DNA of 64,000 nt from Oxyruncus cristatus. Taxonomy: Eukaryota; Chordata; Aves; Passeriformes; Cotingidae. Position numbers and translations under genes: made by a program. The stretch covers positions 860,916 through 924,915 of the forward strand of contig VXAY01004354.1 of NCBI GenBank assembly GCA_013399855.1, in the 5' to 3' direction. Below are positions 25,161 to 38,016 of the stretch, piece after piece; the stretch's first letter is position 1; the number at the start of each line of letters is the position of its first letter. The notes beneath the pieces are model-generated. The model was not told the origin of the DNA. It was given only the letters and a program-made list of their open reading frames with translations, and made no database searches.

Positions 25161-28100
25161 AGAATGATTTCCCTCTAATTGTTGCCTCCCAACACAAACC
25201 ACTGAACTTTAGGGCAGAAGAGAGAATAGGAGGGAAGCCTGAGCAGTGGCTGCTCCCAGCTGGCACGCACCAGCACAGCTCCCAGCCACGCCACAGCCCC
25301 ATCGCTGTTCCCTCCCCGCTCTGCTGCTCCTGGAGAATAACCTGCTTGATTTTCTACAAGTGAGGAGCAGAAGCACAGTGTCACAGAGGCTCCCACACAG
25401 AACCACCTCCCAGCAGGACACAGCAGGGACACTCCCTTAGTGGCTGGCTCTCCCAGCATCCTGCTCCCACAGACTTTCCAGAACGGCTGCCAGGGTGAAG
25501 TGACCTGCGTGGCTGCGTTCACGGGGAGGGGATGGAAGGCCTCATTGCTGGTGCCAACACACCCCAGGGCTTTGTTCCCACACCTTGCCACGAGCAAGAG
25601 CAAGTCCTATGTAGCAAGTAATTAATACCCTAAGGGAAACTGCAGTGGACTCCATCATAGCTCTGCTCTGCATTTCCCTCATTAACACCAACTTGCACAG
25701 GCTTTCAGGGAGTGGATAAGTAGTTCCAAAATTCCCATGTTTGTACGAGACAAGGAACCAATAGAAAATTCTCAATTATGCCTGGCTAGACATAATTAAG
25801 AATCACCCAGATAAATCAGAACCCAGGTCATCTAGCCAAGACAAGATGTTTTTGTATTGCAGCGTTATGGAGACTTTCTGCCTTAAGTAGTTATACAAAA
25901 GCCAAATGGAAATTAATTTATTTTAACTAAGTTTCACAGAAAACTCAGATGCTCGTATCTGCACTGTATTACAGCTGCTTCACAAGCTGAGCAACTCTGA
26001 CACACGCAATTGCACCAAATCACAAACAACCTGGACACTGTGCAGGGTGGGAGTGTCAAAAAAGGTCAAAGCCTGATCTTTATTGGTTCAAAAACTTTTC
26101 TGAGAATCCTAGATGTCATGGAGAAGAAAACAACCCAACACCTTTTGCATGTTCAATATAACACACAAGCCCAGCACTAGACTTGAACAGCTCCAACAAA
26201 CACACCAGTGTTACACGACAGTTCATGTGGGCTGACAAGGGCACTCCTGGGGTGGGCCTGGTCCAGTGGGAGCAGAGTAAGGATTACATCAAACACATAA
26301 CACTTGTGAAGGCAGACCACGTCCACTGGATTTCTGAACAGCTTCTTATAACCTGCTGCTTCAGTTTAAGCATAACAGGTAGTATGTAATTACAGACTAT
26401 GTAAATTAAATTTGCCATAAAATCATATATGGGTACTAACCAAAAAAGTTATTACAATAAAAGTTAAGTGTGAAGATACTTTCTATAAAACCTTTAGTAC
26501 TACTTGACTTCCTTGCTAGTTCACAATTTTGCTTGGGAAAGATCAACACAGAAAAAGTGCCTGCAACATGTGTACAATTATGTGCTTTATTTAAAAATGT
26601 CACCTCCATTGCAGTTGTGAGCACATCCAAAGCACCTATTACATAACAGATCCCCGAGTTCTCTTACATAACAAATCCCTCAATCCCAATCACATCAGTT
26701 ACGTACTACGCATATTTTTTCCACATAACTGCACACCTGACATTTGAAAAATCTGGCTGACCATTATCTTATAGCCACCTTTATTTAAAAGTACATACTG
26801 CACTTTATATTACCCTTAATTTTTAAAAACACACCTGTTTCCTCACTCCCAATTTTTTGTTATGCCTGATTCAAATTAGCTTGTAAGTCTTCTGTGTAGA
26901 TTAGCTCATTTGTAATATTCATATACACAGGCTCACAAGTGTACGTGATTAATGCATTCTAAAGTCTTAGCATAACATTACTTATGAACGTCCTGAAACA
27001 CTGTGAGCCAACTACAGAGTGTACAGAAAAATTAATATACATACACTTCCACCATGGCAAAAGGTACCACTATAAATGAAGATACAAAGAAGCCCATCCT
27101 TTCCTGTTGTTCACCTTGCATCACTTAACATCTTACAGACTCCAATACTCAGCATCTCATACTCTCTAATACTCCAAAAGATAAACTTTAATGTCAATTT
27201 TAGGGCAGGACCTGATCCTCAGTGTCAGCTGGGATAAGAACATGCCCTGGTGATATTTCAAAGGGAAGAAAAACTGGGTTTGGAAATAATGTCATAAATT
27301 ATGTCACAAAGTCATAATCAGAGCACCAGCTTCAGTAACATCCCAGAATTGGATCTCGTGAATCACACTGTAGCTCAATGCATAATCAGATCATCATGCA
27401 TCAAGATCAGGTAACATCAACTTAGGCCATAATCAAATACTGCAGCAGGGCCCCTCAACCAACAGCCAGTGTGACCTTCAGAACAGGGTTAGAAAATGAT
27501 CAGACACATAAATCAGTTTTTGAAGCAGGTAACTATGCACAAATCACAGTAAATCTAAATATAAGCTATGCATGAACACTTTATATTTTTCAAACATCAT
27601 TATGTTGGCAATTTTTATTCAACAGGAGAAATTAATGTTTGATCTGCTATTCCTTCCTGTGAAATGTAATAAACACATACACACCCATTCTTGAAGAAAA
27701 TTATGAAGCAGGTAGAGGAAAAAGCAATGTGCTAATTACAGGTTGAGAGACAAGTATTTATACTCAACTACAAAATTCCAGAAACTGATCTAAGCACTGC
27801 CAGATGGAAGAGTCAAATCTGTTCACGAAGTGATGTTCCATGTATTGTTACACTAATGGCTACAGTACACATACACACATATATAAATATAAAGCCAGCT
27901 TTTCAAAGCAGCTACCAGATCTGGAGGGTTCCATTAGGAAGCTACTGAGCACCTATGTGAAGTCAGTAAAAACTGTTCATTACTAATGTTCTACAGCTTA
28001 TGGTATCGTACCTGAGCATCCAGAGAGGGGTTCCCTTCTTCTCTTCCCTTATGCCCAGCCAAAGAATACAGCATGTTCAACCAAAGTATAAAACAAAGCT

Positions 28101-29570
28101 GCAAATGCCTCCAACTCACTGAAGGAGCAGAAATAGATATAGCACAGCTTGGCTGCTGCCCAACTCAGGAACAAAAGATGTGCTTGAATTAAAATACCCA
28201 ATTCAAACACAGGCAAACTTCAGGGAAGTTTCAGTTCTATCCCCACAACTTCAATGTAGTCAGTGGCCTTATGATTTAAACATGATTTAATTCTAAGATC
28301 CGCTTATCTGCAGACAGCTTCAAAGTAGTGGAAAATCAGTAATTTAATACTACTTTAAAAAAAAGACAAATTTTCTGTGACTACAGTCATCGCATGATAC
28401 AGTGCTCAGAAAAAAGAAACCACACTTGTGTCACATAATTAAAACAACACAGTAAGTTAATTTCTCTGCACTTTTAATATGACAATAGTAAAAAGACCTA
28501 CGAAGCAGGCCTTCAGGAAAATGACATTCTTAGCAGAGTCCTTTCTCTGGGCCTTCAGAGTTTATTTTTATGCAAATCTGCAAAGAAAAGCAAGCCCTAG
28601 AGTACACATGGGAAAAAAGGCAAAGATTAAACTAAATCTGGAAAATTTAGAATGCACGTAATAGAGAACTGATTACAAGTTTTAGTTGGTAGCAAATACA
28701 ACAAGCAAAATAATTGATTGGATGTTAATCTTAAATTTGCTCTGATTATAGGAGGTGTATTTTTCCAAATACATCAGTGGCTAAATATAAATTGTACTTC
28801 TTCAAATAAATGCCTAAATTTTAGGATGCAAGGATTCTGTTAGTTGTCCTCTTCTCTCTAAAGACAGTATTATAAGCCAAGTTAAGAGTAGGATTGGTAC
28901 ACTGCAAGATGATTTTAACACCATCCTGTAGCTAAATTTGTTTCTTATTTGAGTCTAAATCACAAGCTCTTTGAAACAAACGAACAGTACAGTGCACTGA
29001 AAGAGCAGAAAAAAGCAGCCTTCCAAAAAATGCTAACAGAAAGCAGATTTAAATCACCTAAGGCAAAGACATACTATACATTGATATATCATGTTATTAT
29101 TAAGAAAACTCACAACTTACAAATTTAAATTGATAACACAAGGTACTAAATTTAAGTATATTAATCCACTTTTGAACAGGAGCCTTTCAGAGTTTGTGAT
29201 AAGGGGAGACAGCCATACAATTGCTGCCAAACAACAGTAAAAAGGAACTATAGCTTTACACAGAATACAGAGGCTATATTTTGAATTCAAACTCAGAATA
29301 AGTAAGCTACCCTTTGAACCCTGCCAATCTCAACATCACTGTTGTTGTATCAAGTTCCAACAGAAAATTATAATAAATATTCGGATCATATACCACTTCC
29401 ATAGACAAGCCTTGCCAGTATCTATAAACTTAAATCCATAAAATCTTTAAAATATTATTAAAGGAGCCGTTTAGCCATCACTACTATCCCTCTCCATATC
29501 CTTCTCCTGTTTAAAAAAAGCCTCATTAAAGATTCATCCAGCATAAATAAAGTGTGCAATGCTGCAGCAA
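25161..29570. other. non-coding DNA, no gene recognised
   Basis: The left 450 bp are moderately GC-rich; the rest is strongly AT-rich. A 16-bp motif TTACATAACAGATCCC recurs once with a single change at 26639-26654 and 26664-26679. A short CA/TA-rich run lies near 27868-27892. Nothing else is assignable. Confidence 0.6.
26639..26679. repeat. two-copy short tandem repeat (25-bp period)
   Basis: TTACATAACAGATCCC at 26639 and TTACATAACAAATCCC at 26664 match at 15 of 16 positions with a 25-bp period. The intervening 9 bases are not repeated afterwards. This is a local duplication without assigned role. Confidence 0.6.
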
Positions 29571-29574
29571 ATCA

Positions 29575-30110
29575 ACCGAAGAGCGAGGGGTAGGATTGAG
29601 ACCTCCCGGCTCTGGGTCACGTCTCACTCACTAGGCCAAGGCTCTGGCTGCAGCAGGTTCCACTGCACACTCCGAGGCAGCACCGAGCTCTGGGTGAAGT
29701 CCCACACATCTGTGCAGGCAGTCAGGTCCCTGCACGGCCGCTCCAGGGCCAGGAGCACTGGGACACGTTCCGGAACAGGCGTGGGCCGGGATGCACAGAC
29801 ACTGCAGCCATTAAGGGTGGGCTGACCACAGGCCAATTCCAACCCTCCCAGTGCCCGGACAGCACTTCCATCACGCAAGGGATGCACATCAGCAGAACAC
29901 GGCCAGACAGCACCCACCTCCACCCAGAGATCTGGGCTGACACTTACAGAGGTCTCCAGCCCTGTCCAGCACAGCCCCCTTTCCTAAGTGCACCATCCCA
30001 AAGCTCCCCACTCACCTGTCTCTGGAAGGTCCCCACGGCAGTGGCCTCGGCAGTCCCTGGGGCCCAGGATCCTCAGCCAGAGCCTGCAGTTGCTCTCAGG
30101 CACTGCTAAG
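29575..30110. promoter_or_regulatory. GC-rich, CpG-enriched segment with a minus-strand splice donor
   Basis: A block of about 540 bp rises sharply out of AT-rich flanks, with roughly 12 CpGs in its first 220 bp. On the - strand there is a consensus donor AGACAG/GTGAGT with the junction at about 30017-30018. The sequence upstream of it on that strand is GC-rich and stays open for about 43 codons in one frame, although without an initiating ATG in that frame. This is what a CpG-island 5' exon would look like, but neither a transcript nor a recognisable protein supports it. A GC-rich repeat remnant is an alternative. Confidence 0.3.
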
Positions 30111-33100
30111 TCATGGTAGCCACGGGCTACCGGTCCTTCACAGAGCTAAGCTTGTGAACAGGCAGGTTCCAAAAGCATGTGAAAAGACTCTGGCTTGTTC
30201 CTCAATAAGAACTCCACCTTTGCAAAGCCTTCACTTACCACCAGCCCAAAAAAAAAAAAGCACTTAAAGGCTCTTAAATCAGAACTTTCATCAGATGTGC
30301 TAAATGCAACAGTTGCAGCAATTCCTTCTGAATTGCCTCTTCACTGAGAGACAAATGAGACTTTATCCAGTTCTAGAAGTTCTGCTGATAACTTTGGTGA
30401 TGGAGGAGTGCCCAAGGTTCTACATGTTAATTGGGTAACCAGTAGATGTCATCCAGAAGACCCAGCCTAAAACACCTTGAAGACATAGCATTAAGTGGAC
30501 ATTACAAGGAAGCTGGACAGGCAGCTGCTCCTTTTCTCCCTAGTTTACTACAGGATGAGTACTGTTACGCACTAGCATTATAAAATCTATGTGTCTGTGC
30601 CAATAAAGCCTTCCCCATAAGAGGATTTTAGCTACCCATATAAAAGTGGCAAAACCTGGAGGACACATAGCTGGTCATTGCTTGAAACTAGATAAAACTT
30701 GCCCATGCTACCAATCAGTTTACCCTGAAGTAAGATGGAATCTTAAGGCAGATACAGCTTGATTTTATCTTCAAACAATTTAAATTAACAAGTTCTGCAG
30801 CTTATCCCATCTCCTGCATTTGTCACAATCTTGTAGCTGCAGCTTTCCTGTTAGGTACCATTTACACGTACCAGGGGGTGTTCAGAACAAATCCTCAGCG
30901 CAATGTCTCTGCTCAGTCACACCACTCTGCCTCCTCTTTTCTTGAGAATAAGATGAGAAAGCCCAGGACCAAACAACAGAGGTTTTGTTTTGTTTGTTTC
31001 TTTTGTAAGAGTAAGTCAGTTTATTTTAAGAACATGTAAAAGATTAATGGTGCATCAGTAATAATATTTTGCTTTTCCATGTGATTAACCCTGCTTATCT
31101 TCCTTTGGACAATAGGCTGCATTACCCACAACCCCCAAAACCTCAAAACTCAAGACAGACATTGTATTACTGTCACTTCTCCAGAAAATCTATACGAGCA
31201 TCAGAAAAGGGCTATTGTTTTCTGAGGTGGGGGAAGAGCAGAAAAGCAAGAGGAGGATTGATCAAACAGCAAAAAAGCATTCAAGAACAAAAACATTCTC
31301 TGAGAAAAATTAACTACACACAGCCTTGGCACTGAATTGGGTTGGAGGGGGATATTGTTGTGATTGAAAACTGAAGAGTTTCCTCAAGTTTTAGAGCAAG
31401 AAAGAATGATTATACCCTGAAATTTGAGGATTATTCTGCCTAAGAAACTGTCAATTAGCATAACTTTGAACCCAGCAAAACTCTTCCTGACTACCAGATG
31501 TAACTATGGCAACAAGATCCAGGAACCTACAATAAATATGATACAGTGTCAATAACCCAGGCTTTTTTAATGTAAATACATAAAGCTCAAGCAAGACAGA
31601 AGACCATTTCCAATGGTTTAGATTCAATTTTTAGATCTCTTCAATGCCAGGAATGTTAGTACATTCCAATGACCAGTAAAAAAATAAGGAGTAAGAGAAA
31701 ACTAAAAAGGAAAGAAAAAAAAACATCTCTCATGGAAAAACTATTCAGAATTTAAGAAAGAATAAGACCACATTTTTGGACTCTTTCCATTAAAGCTGTG
31801 AAATTCCATACACAGATACAATCTCTTAAGTTCTGTAAATAGGTTTGATGTTGTTTCAGAACACCAACTCCATTTAATGAATATGTGAGATGTTCAGTGA
31901 AAATAAGTCAATCCTAAAAATAAAACAACCAGAAGCGAATCCTCCTATTTGGCTCCATCTCGCTGTTGCATCTGTAATGTGTGGTATTTTCATATATGGG
32001 AACATTAAGTCAGAGCTTTATACAACAGCATTTACAACTGTGAATCACTGCCTAAACATCAAATGAAGTTCCCTCCTCCATTCAGCATAGTATGGAGACC
32101 TCATGGAAATGCAGAACACAACTTAGAAATGGCTGATGGGTGGCACCACAAATGCACTGTCACCCAGAGAGTATCTGCATGTTGGAAACTTTAAAAAACA
32201 ATGGCTTCCCATCATCTAAAGCCTCCCATCCCTGAAGAATAAAACCACACTACAGCAAGATGCCCATGTCCTCTGCCAAGGAAGGCAAGGCACATGTAAG
32301 AGCACAAGCCAGGCAAAAAGTTACACCCTAGACCGGAAAATACAGAATAATGTTGTGGGACTGAACATGGGGACACGTGAGAAACATGATTTCAGGGGAG
32401 GGATGTGGAAATTCACGAGGCAGCTGGACTGAAATGGATAGGAAGAAGAATTTTACAGAAGAGTGCAAATGGAACACAAAAATTCAGGAAGAAAAGGGAC
32501 TGATGATGGAATGACAAACCCTAGACAAGACCCAGGCATGACACCAGGGAAATGAAGGGTCATTACAAACGAGAGAGAACTGAGCTGAAAAGCTACAGTC
32601 ACTGCTCCCCAAAAGGACTCTAATCCACAGGCCAGTTCTGCCAGATTATCAGTAACTGAAGGCACATTTGTCCTTATGTTCTGCTCATTCATGTTGGCTC
32701 TGCAGCCACCACGTCCTGGACCACACCCTCCTCAGATCTCAGCCTCAGGGGTTTCAGCTTCTCACCACACTTGGACAGACATTCGTGAAGTTGCCTTGAG
32801 AATTCAGGTGTCCTTCTCCCCATCTAGTCAACAGCAGTGAGCCATCCCAGCCAGTGCATGCTCCAGACATTCCAGTCGCCAAAGATCCCACTGTCAACAA
32901 CCACCAAACAAAAAACCCTCCCAAAACACCACCACACAACAAACAGCAAACTAAGAAAACCAACAGAAACACCCCCCAACTTCCCCATGTCTAAGTTCAA
33001 AAATACAGAGAGAAAAGCTAACTGGAGATAATAAACTATTTTGTTTTACGTCCTAACTCAGGCAGTGTGAATAATTGATTTCTCGATTCGGCAGATCGAA

Positions 33101-35514
33101 ATGAATTTGAAATATCTCCTTCTCTTGCTCAAACCCTCTCAAAATTTCATTTTGACATGACATATTTGAGACCTGTAGCAAAAGCTGTGAAATGAAGGCC
33201 TGGTTCACAAAATGGAGAGGAGAAAGAGGAGCTCCCCTTTAGCAAAGCTCTGTGTGCCTGTGGATCCTGGCTAAGCCAAGGCAGCAGCTCCCTCGTGGGG
33301 AAAGGAGCCGTCCTGACCTCCCCTCCTGAGCTCCCACTGCGGAACCCGAGCAGCAGCGAGGAGAGAAAGCTTTCTGTGTGCACTACCTTCCAGGTTAGCC
33401 TCAATCTAGCCCACAACTGATCGCTCCATGATCAAGTGCTGCATTCCAATCAAACCTTCTCCAGCAAAGGGACCAAAGGAGACCTACCTTGGAAGCAAGC
33501 ACAGAGACACTCTTCTGAGCCCAAGCCTCCTGACACTCAAGTCTGGTCTAATTCAAACAGAAGATTTCAAGCAAGCTGGGACATTTTAAATCTCTTGGAA
33601 CAAAGCAAGAGAAGCAGCTGAGAGCGCCTGGGCCAGGAAAGCCTGCAGTAAGCACCTGCACGGGACGGAGGAGGGATGGGTTACAGCTGAATCAGGTTTC
33701 CCACATCCTGGCAGTGCCCTGATCGGTGCATGTTTGGATGAAGGGCATAGTACATCATTTTCTCTGGTTTACAAATCTCAGTATTTTTCACAGCTGAAAC
33801 TATTCAACTTTTTTTGCACATGGTTTCAGAACTTATGAAATCCCATTTTTAAAGAGGTATTCCTATTTGCCCAAACATCCCCTGCATTCCTGTAGCAGTG
33901 ACATCCCGCATATTAAGCATCATTCTGCCCAGCAGCAATGGATGAAGGCTCCATGTCCATAGGAAGGAGAGCTACAAACTGTGTCTTGTGTTTTCAGAAA
34001 CACTGCACTTTCCATAAGAAACAACAAAGCAGGAATAGTCAGTTCTCATATGGAGGAAGGAGGAGGAACTGGGATAAAACAGGACCACCAGAACAGCAAC
34101 TGAAAACTTCCTGCTTTTGCCCAGGCACTGAGGGAGGTGACAGCATTCGAGCTGCCAGGGCAGCTGGCAAACACCAGGCTCAGTGAATTCATCAGTTCTG
34201 GTGCATTTAAAGTTTTCATGGGGCTTTTGAATTCTCCCACAATTTCTTGAATCTATTTTTGTTATGAAATGACTAAACATATTAAAGAAAAAGAAAGCAC
34301 TTTTCATGAAAGGATTTCTGAGTGAGTGGAATATCCACTGGACTCCCCCAAAAATACCTAAATCCTTACGTACCTCATACTCCTGAACTGACTTAAAAAA
34401 AAATGTGGTCCAGACCTTGAGGCAGTAACTTTATTACTGAAATAACATTACTGCTCCTTATAAGACCAAGTGATTCATCCAAGGTCACAAACAGTTGATG
34501 CCTCTTGACATCAGATTAGACTTTAACTGTGACAATTCATATGTCTAAACTTAAAGGTGAACTCTGCCAGCAGCAACTCCGACCAAGGAGCTGCAGCATT
34601 ACAAAAAGACACAGACTGTGACTGACTGATCATCTCTGGCTCCAGGAATCAGAAGCATTTTGTACATCCTTCTCTTAAGGTGCCATGAGTCCCAACCCTG
34701 CCACCTGGCATTCAAGATATGCTGCCTGCCATGAGATACAACCTCTGTAGTGCATTACATGTCTATTAAACACAGTTAAGTCACAAAGAACTTGCAATTA
34801 ATACAGATCCTTTTTTCCAGTGCAACACATGGAAACAAATAGGCTACTTCTGATGAGCAATAACAATTTTAAGTTAAAATTAAAAAGTGTTCCACACTTG
34901 TTTTGGGCTTTTATTCATCATGCTCAAGTTGATTACCTTCACCCTAACAGTGTTCGGAGAATGCAGTTTGCCTTTATAAATTGCTACTTCTGCTTCACTT
35001 CTAAAGAAACTCCTTCAAGAGCACACTACATAGATTATGAACAGTGAAGATAAGTATTATCAGGTTTTGCCAAATTACATACTGAATTAATTAATAATTT
35101 ACCATAACTTTTAGGAGCATGGTTAAAAATAGCTGTCCCATCAGCTCTTAGTCCATATCAGATACTGTGAATTATCCTCAGAATCTAAATCATTACAATA
35201 AAAACAAAATAACCAGACTGAGCAGAAGCTAAGCAAAGCTTTAACTTTGTGAGTAAAGTTTCTCACTTTCATGCAAATCCCTGCCTGTATATTGACAGTC
35301 ACTGGAACAGAGATTAGTCAGAGATGCCAGTAAAGTTAAAAAAAGGATCCATGCAAAAAGTGAGGAAAAAGAGGCATCTCTAAGGCTCTCCTTCCACATG
35401 GAGGCTTTCAAATCACCTTCCTTGCTTTCTTTATAATCCCTCCAGTTGTTTTTTTATTCTCTACGCTGCCCCCACCTAAAAACAATCACTGTGGAAAATA
35501 AGCTCATCGTGGTA
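30111..35514. other. non-coding DNA, no gene recognised
   Basis: The region is AT-rich with a moderately GC-rich part near 33225-33390. It holds an A12 run at 30248-30259 and a strand-asymmetric A/C tract at 32895-32980. A minus-strand frame of about 150 codons from stop to stop covers 33972-34437, but it has no recognisable motif and sits within chance expectation. Confidence 0.6.
32895..32980 (+). repeat. A/C-only low-complexity tract
   Basis: 81 of 86 bases are A or C on this strand, built from CAA, CCA and CACC words without a fixed period. The opposite strand is correspondingly G/T-rich. Most likely it is a decayed CA-type simple repeat. Confidence 0.8.
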
Positions 35515-35700
35515 CAGCACGGGCAAGCAGCTGCAGCCAGAGAGGCCTCGACTGATGGCAGACTCCACGGCAGCGGCTGCACGTGCAGCACCAGGGCCGT
35601 GCCAGGGCACTCCCCACGCAGGAACCACCGAGCTCACGCAGACGTGTCGGGAAGGGTTTATGCTACCACAACAAATGCTGATTTTCCCTGTCTTCCGGGT
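35515..35700. other. CpG-dense GC-rich patch
   Basis: About 12 CpGs occur within roughly 150 bp (35520-35675), including ACGTGC and a cluster ending in ACGCAGACGTGTCGGG. The flanks are AT-rich. I did not recognise a repeat family, promoter element or protein frame. An orphan CpG island or the remnant of a GC-rich repeat are both possible. Confidence 0.4.
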
Positions 35701-38000
35701 CATCTTGCCAAGAATCCCTGCTAACACATATTAATCTCAAGTACTATGGTTATACTATACTAGATTCTTTTATTTCTACATTAAAGCTCGTTACATGACC
35801 AATGTGGTTAAGGACTTTGTAATCACGAAAGAGGCCAACTCACCATCTTTTATCCAGGAAGCATTAACAGTTACCCCCTATTTTAAGTTATTTTCCTTTG
35901 TCTATACAGACACAGTTGACAAGCAGCCTCTTTGCATTTCTTCACCTTTAATTTTGTCAAAGAACCTGTACATGACTCAGCTGAAGTCAATAGGAGGACA
36001 CAATTAATATGATTTTGCCTCAAGTTTTTCATATGAGATTCATGTTGCTGTGACAGAGATTTATGCGGTAATAAAACTGTACTATTATTAAACTTTCTAC
36101 AGCACATCAGTAACAGATTACAGGAGTCTTCTCCTACTGGGGAAAGCCAAAGCTGCTACACAAACATTTCTAGGCAGTAAGCATTAATAAAACTTGTAGT
36201 TCTTTTAAATAAATAGTGCTCATCTCATTCGATGTATTTCCATGCAGCATTCTGTGTAAGAAATACAACCAATACATTTACTCAGTTATGTAGCAAGTAC
36301 TTGGAAAGAGAGGAAAAAATATTTACCTGTGAGTGGCGCTGAAAATTTGCAGGAATCATTTCTTTCTATTAAAACTACTTTTCTGTAGCCTCTAAAGTGG
36401 TATGTAGGTATAAATACAGAAAGTCTGTCAGAACAAAGAATTCCAAAGAGGTTCACAAATTATGGTTTCAGAACAACTCAGCATATCTTCTCTCATTTAA
36501 AATATAGCCTATTTCAGACCTTGCCAAATTCAGGTAATAGAAATATAAGGAGAGGTAACAGACCATTAAAAAAAAAAAGCCTTAAGGGAAGTTATTAATA
36601 GGCATTTTTCATGCTATTAAAATCACCCTGTATATAGGTCATCTCACAATGAAGTCATGTAATTCACTGGATTGTATGCAACAACATCCACCCCAAAATT
36701 ATTATAAAAGCTCACACTTGACCCAAATTTGTGCCAGGTATATTCTATTCCAACAGCCTTAGATGAGAAGTTTGCTTGTTTGGCTGTCCTCCTCACTCAT
36801 GCTGCTGCTACAGCAGCAAACCAGTAGCCCTGCCCTGTAAAGTTATTGAATATCCTCTGACCCCAAGATCAGAGTGATTTTTGGGACAGGGCTGACCATT
36901 AGGATCAAAGTGTAGTTTGGGATCTGGCATAGTTGCCATCTAGAATTAGCAGAAAGAAGAACGCAGTCCAGAAAGGGACAAATTTCAGGGGAAATTTATT
37001 ATATTTAAAATTCCTTCCATTCCACTGGTATAGCTACCCAGCCTTCAGAAACTGTTGAGCCTCTGAAAGGTCGTTATAACCAAGATTCCCAACAGGATTA
37101 AGAGAAATGGGAGAGGAGCCAGCAAACCCAAGCTCTGCGTACCAAACCTTCTCTTCAATAATTCACAAGCCATGAAATTGGCTCATCTATTATTTGGCTT
37201 TGGTCCAAAACAAGTCCAATTTGTCAATTCTAGAGAAAAGCAGAACAATGTATACAGAAGTGACACAAGTAATGCATATCTTTCACAGGCTCCAGGATTA
37301 AAACACGTAACTGCTTTCTTGGGAAAACACACGGAACACCATGGTCTAAGCCTTTTATTTTCAGGCAGGTGTGCCATTTGCTTCCTCCCAGAGCCCTCCA
37401 TAAGACATCACCTACGCTCCTTCCCACTTTGTCTCACATCACATGCACAGTGCTGCATGTCCTCTAATTTCCAAAAATACCATATACAGAAAGCACAAAG
37501 TAACAGACAGTGAAAGAATGAAGTCTCTTCAGTGGATCATCTTATCCCATCATACCACAGTCCGTAAATCCAAATAATGTTTAAGCCAACACCAGTACTC
37601 AGACTAAGTTTGTTTCCTCTGTGTCCTTAACCTCCCACAGGAGTTCTCTGCTTTTAGGGACCATCAACTCCTAAGGGAGGAAATAAAGTCAGGAAAGAAA
37701 CTGAAGAGAAAATATGCCCCTTCGTGAGCCAGCTGTGATGTGTGGAAACAAGCAATCACATCTTTGTAGCATTTCCAAGAAGTGCTGTTAGTAACTATTC
37801 TAAACTCAGTTCTATTCCATGGTAAAGGAAATCTGAACAGTGTAAGAAGTGAAGAATTGCATGGGATTTCATATTTACTGCTCCATATTGCTTAATCTGC
37901 AAACTGAAAGGCCAGTCCTTACACCTAACTTTAAAATTCCATCTAGAGTTATGGCAAAGCCATTTCTGATCCATTTACTATAGTAATAATTTTTCATACA

Positions 38001-38016
38001 TATATATATATATATA
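38001..38016 (+). repeat. (TA)8 microsatellite
   Basis: This is an uninterrupted dinucleotide TA run preceded by CATACA. Confidence 0.9.

Noticed and set aside
33972..34437. Minus-strand frame of about 150 codons with a short splice-like upstream segment
   Set aside because: It shows no known motif. The possible 18-bp microexon at its 5' end has only a moderate GTACGT donor.
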